A model generated the notes under the pieces. It saw only the letters and a list, made by a program, of their open reading frames with translations. It was not told where the DNA came from and ran no database searches. Both the position numbers and the translations under genes were made by a program. A stretch of DNA of 64,000 bases from Amyloporia xantha (Eukaryota; Basidiomycota; Agaricomycetes; Polyporales; Adustoporiaceae). This document shows, in pieces, positions 57,274 to 64,000 of the stretch. The stretch's first letter is position 1. Every line of letters starts with the position of its first letter. The stretch covers positions 682,001 through 746,000 of the forward strand of contig JAYKKR010000001.1 in the NCBI GenBank assembly GCA_036971615.1, in the 5' to 3' direction.

Positions 57274-60200
57274 TCGCAGCGCCATCGCCGTGGCCCGTTG
57301 GTTGGACTGCTTCCGCATACATTCATAACATACACTATGCCAAAACGATAGACTCTCCTACGATAAGCCATAAACCTTCCGGTGCCGAAGCGCGTTCGTA
57401 CCGCTCGTCGCTCCGTTTCCCCGTGCGCTCGACTGGACTGCGTACGTACTTCCCGGGTGGTCGTGGCTCATAGACGTTATGATTAGCATGGACTCTTGTG
57501 GGCATTGCTATACCGCTTGCTACAACGCGACTACGATTTTCCCAAATTTTTCTCCACGGACAATGTTACGTGCCTTGAACCTTTTACTTATTGAACCTTC
57601 ACACCATCAAACCTTCCCTCCTGTGCGTTCCGCCAGCAGTACTTACAGCGTTCTAACCACTAGTGCTCGCCGCCCTGCCTCCGCATGTCCGCGCCAAGCG
57701 GGCGCCTGCCAGACAGATCTTTTTAATTTATTCGTGGCTTCTTGATCTTTTAGACCCCCGTAGAATTTCCAACTGTCATTGCATAGATGTTTGGGATGAC
57801 ATAGAAAGCGGTTTGTTTTGCTGCGCACGTCGATGATGTAATGGGAGAATCAGGATGAGCTGTAGCCTGCAGCCTCATGCCGAGCAGCTGACGAGAATGC
57901 CGCGGGCGGCTGGATCGCTGAGGGGGGTATCGACGCTCTTTCTGCGCTGGGAACGGTAGGTCGGTCGATGATCAGACTGGCTGCTCGTAGGGTGACAGCG
58001 GTGCGAGGCTTCCTAGCGCGGACGGGTACCGGTGAAGACTACTCAGGATAGACGGACGTCGACAGTACCCCGAGGCTCGCCCCAACGGGATTGCGAGCCG
58101 GATAGACAGAGATATCGCGTAGACAGGCATGGAGGACGAAGCACGGACGGAGCACACATTCTGAATGACTTTGGAGCGAGAACAGCCGTGTCTGCGATAC
58201 GGTAGCAGGCCATGACGCGACTGAGGAGCAACCAAAGCCCAGAAGCGAGCCTTCCACCCTGGACGAGTCTGTGCTGTTTATAGCTCCTCCCCGCGGTTCG
58301 GGAAGCCGTGCCGGCAGCACACTTGAGTTAAGCTATGTAGGTTTGCGTGCGACAGCATGGAAGGGAGGCACCGGCTCGAGTGGTGCCTGCAGGTTCTCCG
58401 GATGTGCGTGTGTGTCACTGTTACGTGTCGGAAGTGTGGAGAGACCGTGGGTGTGCTCGAGGACGCCATCCTCCCCGCACGCTCTGTGGGCTTCGCGCGG
58501 GCGTAGTGCGCTGCCGAATAACCATCACCAATGCCAAACTGAGATCTTATCGTGAGCAGGCGTATCCTGCGGTGGTAGCATGATGTGATATATCCAACGA
58601 GTGAGTGGATAAATTTGAACTTACCTTGTACCGGGGCAGTGGATTCCGGCGGCGAACTCGTCGTGATACGTACATGTGCGCGTCTCCTCCATTTGGTAGT
58701 TCCGTTTTATAGAGGCGCCACAACGCACCTTCGGGAAGCTGTCTGATCTGACTGCAGTGAACTGACCGATGCACTGAACAGATAGATAAACGTCATAAGG
58801 GCTTGAAGAAGGAGATACATTTCGAAAGCAGCTCACATTGGTGACTATGGTGAGCACTCGCGCACTCGTCGGGCCATGACATGGAGAAGGTGTCACTCAC
58901 TGCTGATGCCCCGCATTCGTCCAGCGCGCTACACCACCCCTTCAGGTGCGCTCACATAGTGGTGATATGCTAATCAGATAGTGCCAAGACTAGCTGGTGG
59001 CAGATGGCATCCAAGCAGTGTATCCCCAAAGTGAACGACTGTGTCCGCATGCTGTGGAAACTCGGCGCGGTGCTTGACATTAGTTCGTCACCGTGAGCAG
59101 TGCTAGTCACACGTAAAATAAAATGACGATACCTGTTGGAAATAGTCCTCTGCGTCGATGACAGTGCTAATACTGTGCAGCCAACTGGATGTGTCCATGT
59201 CATTGCCCAGCAGCTGCTGGACTGGTGAGATGCGGATAGATATCAAGCCCGCAACAGGACAGCACGCGCTGGCGCTTCATCGTAGGATCCGCGTCCAAGC
59301 GGATCTTGTCAGGACAAGAGCTGGTTCATACGAGTTCACATTGTCAGTTGGTGGACTCACCTGAGAAATGTTCATTTATAAGAAAGCTACAGTTCGGTGA
59401 GAGGTAAACTTGACGACGATGTGGACAAGTGCACGCGTCGTCTCGATTAGAGGTTAAAGAGGTCGCGGGACAGGATGCTTTTGCTCTGAATAAACAGAGC
59501 ACCGGACCCATCAAATATTCTCAAATACAAGACCGCGACTTGAGGGGTAGAACCGGTGTCTCTGTACAGTGGGTTTGATGGAGCGACTAGAGTCGGAGTA
59601 TATGGGCCTGGTGATTCGGATGATCAACCCTGTCTGCGGAGGAAAAGCTTAACCAGGTCGAATGTAGGTATCGATACAAGGGCTCCTGTGCCCAGTGAGG
59701 TGACGCTGTATGCACGAGCGTGCGACAGGTACGAAGATGGGGACCATAGGTTTAACCGACCGATCTGGAGGTGATCAACAAGCTGGGACTGACGATGACA
59801 ACGTTGATCGTGGTACAACGTCTGTATGCTGTTATTGGCGTTCATTATCAACTGTCTTACGTCTGCGATTTTCCTTGTGCTGGTGGGTGGCTGAAGTACA
59901 TAATTGGGCTGATGTCAATCGGGCCATAGAATTTTAATGCGGTAGTGCGATATCTGGCAGGGTGGTGCCATTGTACAAATCCCAAAAGTGGCCGATATGG
60001 ACGTGCGCAGTGTGCCCACATACCCATCCCGGCCAGCGAGGCTCACTGGCAGGCTTGCACTCGTCAAGGCATTCCTGAGACGCTAGCTACCACCGCCAGT
60101 GTCTTGACCTCCGCAAGAACAGGACCAAGGTGAGTGTGGAGGTTGAAGCAACCTGGTCAAAGTTGCAACGGCCGGGATGATTCAATTTCTGACCAGCTCG

Positions 60201-60320
60201 CATGTACAGCCACCCCCGTCTCCCGACGCTCCGCCATCCGAACCCGCGGATGACAGCGATCGCCCCGCGCTGCACGTCCCGCCGAACAGGACATCCGCGC
60301 ACTATATAACCTCCGCCAAA
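57274..60320. other. gene-poor region with possible exon fragments
   Basis: No complete gene recognised. On the minus strand a stretch at about 59117-59245 reads ISIRISPVQQLLGNDMDTSS then SISTVIDAEDYFQQ before a GTATCG donor, and about 58985-59055 reads HADTVVHFGDTLLGCHLPPA. At 58621-58770 a Cys-containing frame ends at a strong GTAAGT donor with a matching CCGCAG acceptor near 58570. These may be exons of one leftward gene, but I could not chain them in phase or name a family. Confidence 0.3.
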
Positions 60321-62079
60321 ATGAGTGCAAGTCCCACACAAGAACAACGACAGATCATGCGACTCATGCCCACTGACGACACCACCTCGCGCTCCCTTAC
60401 GAAGCGTATATTTTGCGCAGTGGGCGTGCTTATACTCGGCCCCTTTTTCTTCATCCTGGTAAGTGCTATGCTCCCTGCTCACTATACTACCCATTCTTAT
60501 ATCGTGCAGAACATCGTCAGTTATGGAATCCTTTCGCAATTCGCAAGACGAGAACAACCTAAGCGCATCATTTTGAGAAGAAGAACGATATCCTACACGA
60601 CACCCATGCGCACTACCTTAGACGAGTTAACTATTCCCCCACCACAATCCAAATCCGAGCCATCGAGCCCCGAAGACCCCCACTCTGTTTCTTTCTCCAG
60701 TACCTCCAAGCCTTCTCCCAAGAAACGCTGGTCGTCACCGGCCAAGATCTTCTCCTTCGACCATGGCTTCATCAGTCGTCGCTCCAGCATCACCTCAGGC
60801 TCAACGTCGCCGACACTCTGCTCCCCCTCCTCCGCCGCCACGATTCTTCCCGGAGCTATCCCGCGTGGACAGCGTGGAGTCCATGACAGAGTCCGAATAT
60901 GACCCTCAGCAGAAGAACTCGTTGTCTCCTCCCTTAATGCCATCGTTCCTCCAGCGCAAACCGTCGTCCCTCCACGTCAAACTCCCCTCCGTCGGCATGT
61001 TCAGGACGAAGTCCCGTAGAACACCTGATGCATCGCCCACGATGCTCCGCCGCAAGTCGGAAAGCCCGTCGCCGCCATCGACCTTGCGGAGTTCGCTGGA
61101 TTCGTTGCGCCCCCTAGTGAGACGCATGTCGACGAGCCCTTCTCACGTTTCGCAACGTCGAGCATCGGCTCCTACTACTACTGGCATGCGGCGCACGCCC
61201 TCGGGCCCTGTGCAGGCTGCAAGGCGGGCTATCGAGTCCTCGCCCCGCAGGGCGTCGGAAGGTGATGCGCATCCCGCGATGCGTCGAGCGCCCACCAGTC
61301 CCGCGCGAGCCTCGCCCCGTCAGGAGTTGGCTGCACTGGCCCCTCCTGCGCGGCGGCACAGGACGAACGACGTTAGCGCGGATAGGGTGCGCGCGCCACC
61401 GCGATCGCCTCCGGCAGCACAGGAGCCGAGGCCGACGACGACGCTCACCACGACGTTTGTGAACCCGTTCAAACCGAAACCCCGTCGCGCGCGGACTACG
61501 ATCGCACATGGTGAGTTGTCTCACGAATACGAAGGCTGAGTGCTGACTATATGCGCACCAGCTACCGCAGACCCGCAGAACAAAGCTCTTGCCGTGCCGC
61601 CTGATTGCAAACGTCGGGCGCCCGCACCCGCACCCGTGGCCTCATCCTCAGCTCCCCCGCCCCCTCCCCCGCTCCCCTCTCGCCGAACCCTCAGCTCCAT
61701 CCTCCATATAGCCACACCCTCGTTCATGCGGCGCACCTCCACCTCCACCTGCGCACCCTCTCCTCCTCCCCCTGGCCCTCCTCCAAGAACACAGCCCTAT
61801 GGCCCGCCCTATTATGCGAAGATGCCGGGCGAGCCAGCGAGGGGAAGGGGAAGGGAGCCAGTCAAGAGGCAGGGCGGGCGGTCGAGGTCCGGGTCAGAGG
61901 CGGACGCGCGCGAGAAGCGAGGCGTGCCTGTGAGCAAGGATGCGAAGAGAGGGTCTTGTCCGGAGCCGGCTCGTGGGAAGCAGGAGGAGAATTCGCTGGG
62001 GCTGTCGTTGGGCCCCCAGGGCGGGACGACGCCTAGACAGAATGCGTCTGTGAAGACAGAGAACGGTCGCGGAAGGTAG
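60321..62079 (+). CDS. one-TM, Ser/Pro/Arg-rich protein with a frame break
   Basis: A TATATAA box at 60303 precedes possible starts at 60321, 60357 and 60366. The N-terminal part has one hydrophobic helix, RIFCAVGVLILGPFFFIL, interrupted right after by an intron (GTAAGT...GTGCAG, 51 bases), then NIVSYGILSQFARREQPKRI. The rest is disordered: SPKKRWSSPAKIFSFDHGF, many RRxS sites, Pro runs, and after an intron near 61508-61560 a Lys/Arg/Pro-rich end. The frame that carries the TM segment stops at 60902; the frame that carries HSAPPPPPPRFFPELSRVDS and everything after begins in the overlap (60763-60902). I found no GT-AG intron of the right phase. Either a one-base error near 60800-60815 or a real frameshift is needed to join them. 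No family recognised. Confidence 0.55.
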
Positions 62080-62290
62080 GAGGATGGGGCGACTTCAGAC
62101 GTGGTTGGTGTACGTTATTATTCTCGCTTTGCATATCACACGTTCTCGCATCAAGATACCTATAGCACATCCTCTCGCATATATCACGCATATAATCTGT
62201 ATCATATACCATAGATCAATCATGTTCAAGCATTAAATTTATACTCGTTTATTGCATATTGCATAGTGGGACACAGTTCGTACGTTCGAG

Positions 62291-62408
62291 CTTTGTTGGG
62301 CAACAATAGTGGGTTTGAGGCGACCGGTACAACCACAACTGTGTCAGCCCTCAGTTATGGCTGTACCGGTCGCCTCATGCAGTCAGACCATCGTTGGCCA
62401 ACAAGGCT
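62291..62408. repeat. long imperfect inverted repeat over the helicase stop codon
   Basis: The inner 25 bases of each arm (62317-62341 and 62352-62376) pair with only two mismatches, both compatible with G-U in RNA. They contain GAGGCGACCGGTACA and its complement, with a 10-base loop. Farther out, GCTTTGTTGGGCAACAATAG at 62290-62309 matches the complement of the segment near 62388-62408, so the arms reach nearly 50 bases. The right arm is the end of the helicase coding sequence including its stop. Confidence 0.85.
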
Positions 62409-64000
62409 AACATCGCCCTCAACACAGGATTATCGCTCCCCACGCTGAGCGTCGAGCCTTCTTCGATACAGTGCTTGAGCTGTGCATCGAGCAGGCGGCT
62501 GCGTGGTCCGGCCTCCCAGTCAGAATCACAACGATCCGAGACGGGACCAGATGACGTACCGCAACTGGTTCACCAGCACGCCGATCCGGGGCCACGCTTT
62601 CAGCTTGATTACCGCGCCTCTGCTTCCGACCGTCAATCCTCCTCCGATGTGATTTACCGTCACAGGGCCTCCGAAGAGGAGCAGGCCGTATATCGGTACC
62701 TAGCAATGGTGCGGATCAGGGAGTGAATGGCGTGACGTAAAGCACTACACACCTCCGTTGCATCCCGTAAGAATATCTTGCTCGTCTCCTGCTTCTGGAA
62801 GTATGTCAAGAACGGAGTCTTCCATGCAGCCTCGCCGAACAGGACGGATGCAGGGTGCAGGAACACGCGGCCGTCCTTGATATCGTATATCTTGAACTCC
62901 TTCGCCGTGTTCTCCCGCTGAACAGTGCCTCCTTGCACCCTGTCAAACTTAATCGCGGACTTTGGCAGGGAAACACGGGCAACGCGTGGCCAGAAGCCCC
63001 CAAGAATGACGGCTTTGAGAAGATTCTGGTTTGTGCTGTTGGCATTTAGAGCGCGGTCGGTAGATTTAGAATAGGAGTGGATAAAGCCGAGCTCGGAAAG
63101 GGTGGCAAGGAAGTCCACGCGCAAATATGTGATGTCTCGGACAGTAGCGACTGATATGAAGTTCTGTCATATTGCAGCTGCATTAGTCTCCTTCCGCCAC
63201 TGTTCGCCACGACCAGAAGTGACTGACCTCTTCGCAGAATGCTCTAAGGACACTTGGAGGTTCGCCCTCTGAACGAAGACGCATGCATTCGTCGTATGCG
63301 TATGCATCTGTCAGGAGATCACTGTGCCCCCTGGAGAATCGAGCCCGAGCCCTGGAGAGCCTGCTTTAGCTTGATTGCTACGTCAGGCGTAAAGAAACCT
63401 ACCGGCTTGCTTCCTCTCGCTTATCCATTGGACTCATGAAGAGCGGTTTGCACGATAAACAGGCCGCTACTGTTAGCACAGGGTCTAAACACTGAAAGAT
63501 AGTCCCTAGAATTAACATCTAGAGCACCATTAGTTAAACACCGGCAAGATGAAATCAATCGGCTGACCTTGCCCAGCCTAAGATCGACTGGAAGCATAGC
63601 CTTGTGAATGGTGAGCCACAATAGAATATGTTCAGATTGTGAGAGCGATCTCACCATATGCCGACCTAGGGGGGTAAGTTCGCCATTTCCATCAATAGCT
63701 GCCAGCTCCTCCAGGACAGAAAGTGCATTATCCATAGCCGACATCTCGGGTGGATCCACAGCACGAGAGAGGAGCGACTACGAGGCAAATCATTAAGTGA
63801 ACATACCATGTGTAGGGCTTGACTACTTACTTTGACGTTGTCATGCACCACTTTCACCGTAAGAGCAATACTCTCTAACGGTACTCTTTTGATCTCTGGC
63901 ATGGGGAAAGGAGCCATTTTTTCCTCTTGCTGTCTCGTATATAGCTTATAGCAGATTCCAGGCTGTGTCCGCCCAGCACGTCCTCTTCGCTGCCTTGCGG
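62375..64000 (-). CDS. DEAH-box RNA helicase, C-terminal part (5' end outside window)
   Basis: Runs off the right edge. Reading leftward: RQRRGRAGRTQPGICYKLYT is motif VI at the very edge, then MPEIKRVPLESIALTVKVVH. The winged-helix/ratchet (HA2) part includes VDPPEMSAMDNALSVLEELA and GELTPLGRHM, then KPLFMSPMDKREEAS and DAYAYDECMRLRSEGEPPSV. The OB-fold follows: AVILGGFWPRVARV, FLHPASVLFGEAAWKTPFLT, YFQKQETSKIFLRDATEV and YGLLLFGGPVTVNHIGGGLT. The end is LLDAQLKHCIEEGSTLSVGS to LALLANDGLTA, with the stop at 62375. The order and the OB-fold wording fit the DHX57/DHX36/YLR419W group better than the splicing helicases. Motifs I-V are outside the window. Convergent with the one-TM gene, whose stop is about 295 bp away. 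Confidence 0.9.

Noticed and set aside
1..64000. CRISPR arrays, operons or ribosome binding sites
   Set aside because: No regularly spaced repeats; gene structure with spliceosomal introns shows a eukaryotic nuclear sequence.

Overview
The window reads as nuclear DNA of a filamentous basidiomycete, most likely an Agaricomycete (mushroom or polypore). The genes are split by many short introns of about 45-65 bases with GTGAGT/GTAAGT donors. The families are typical of these fungi: a priA/CPL1-like secreted protein, a FAS1 protein, small stand-alone dsRNA-binding proteins, Syo1 and Fip1. GC content and CpG are high almost everywhere. I joined exons by hand from reading frame, splice consensus and family motifs; no database search was possible.

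Layout. 1-1.3 kb: no gene. 1.3-3.1 kb (-): Kv-beta-type aldo/keto reductase. 3.9-4.7 kb (+): small secreted FAS1 protein. 4.7-17.8 kb: a long gene-poor, GC-rich stretch with microsatellites, G-rich tracts, a 90-bp tandem duplication and a MITE-like inverted-repeat element at 11.88-12.43 kb. 17.8-20.4 kb (-): TPX2-domain spindle protein. 22.1-24.8 kb (-): Syo1, divergent from 25.1-27.4 kb (+): Fip1. 27.8-28.6 kb (-): Sec3-type PH-domain protein without an exocyst body. 30.7-33.2 kb (-): two tandem 79-residue dsRNA-binding proteins with identical exon lengths. 35.1-36.0 kb (-): mitochondrial ribosomal protein uL10m. 36.3-40.3 kb (-): two tandem beta-hydroxyacid dehydrogenase paralogues. 40.8-43.9 kb: a 3.1-kb element with 25-bp perfect terminal inverted repeats and a 6-bp target duplication, whose 2.4-kb core is AT-rich and almost free of CpG. 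44.8-46.0 kb (+): Ctr copper transporter, convergent with 46.4-51.1 kb (-): Ark/Prk-type kinase. 51.5-54.2 kb (-): exonuclease V. 56.7-57.3 kb (+): priA-like secreted protein. 60.3-62.1 kb (+): one-TM, Ser/Pro-rich protein with a frame problem. 62.4 kb to the right edge (-): 3' part of a DEAH-box helicase.

These are mostly independent housekeeping genes (mRNA 3'-end formation, ribosome assembly, mitochondrial translation, DNA repair, spindle, endocytosis, copper uptake). I see no gene cluster of a single pathway. The accessory signal lies in 30-44 kb, with two separate tandem duplications and the TIR element, and in the gene-poor left third. The most unusual observation is that two unrelated inverted-repeat elements each carry an AT-rich core devoid of CpG.
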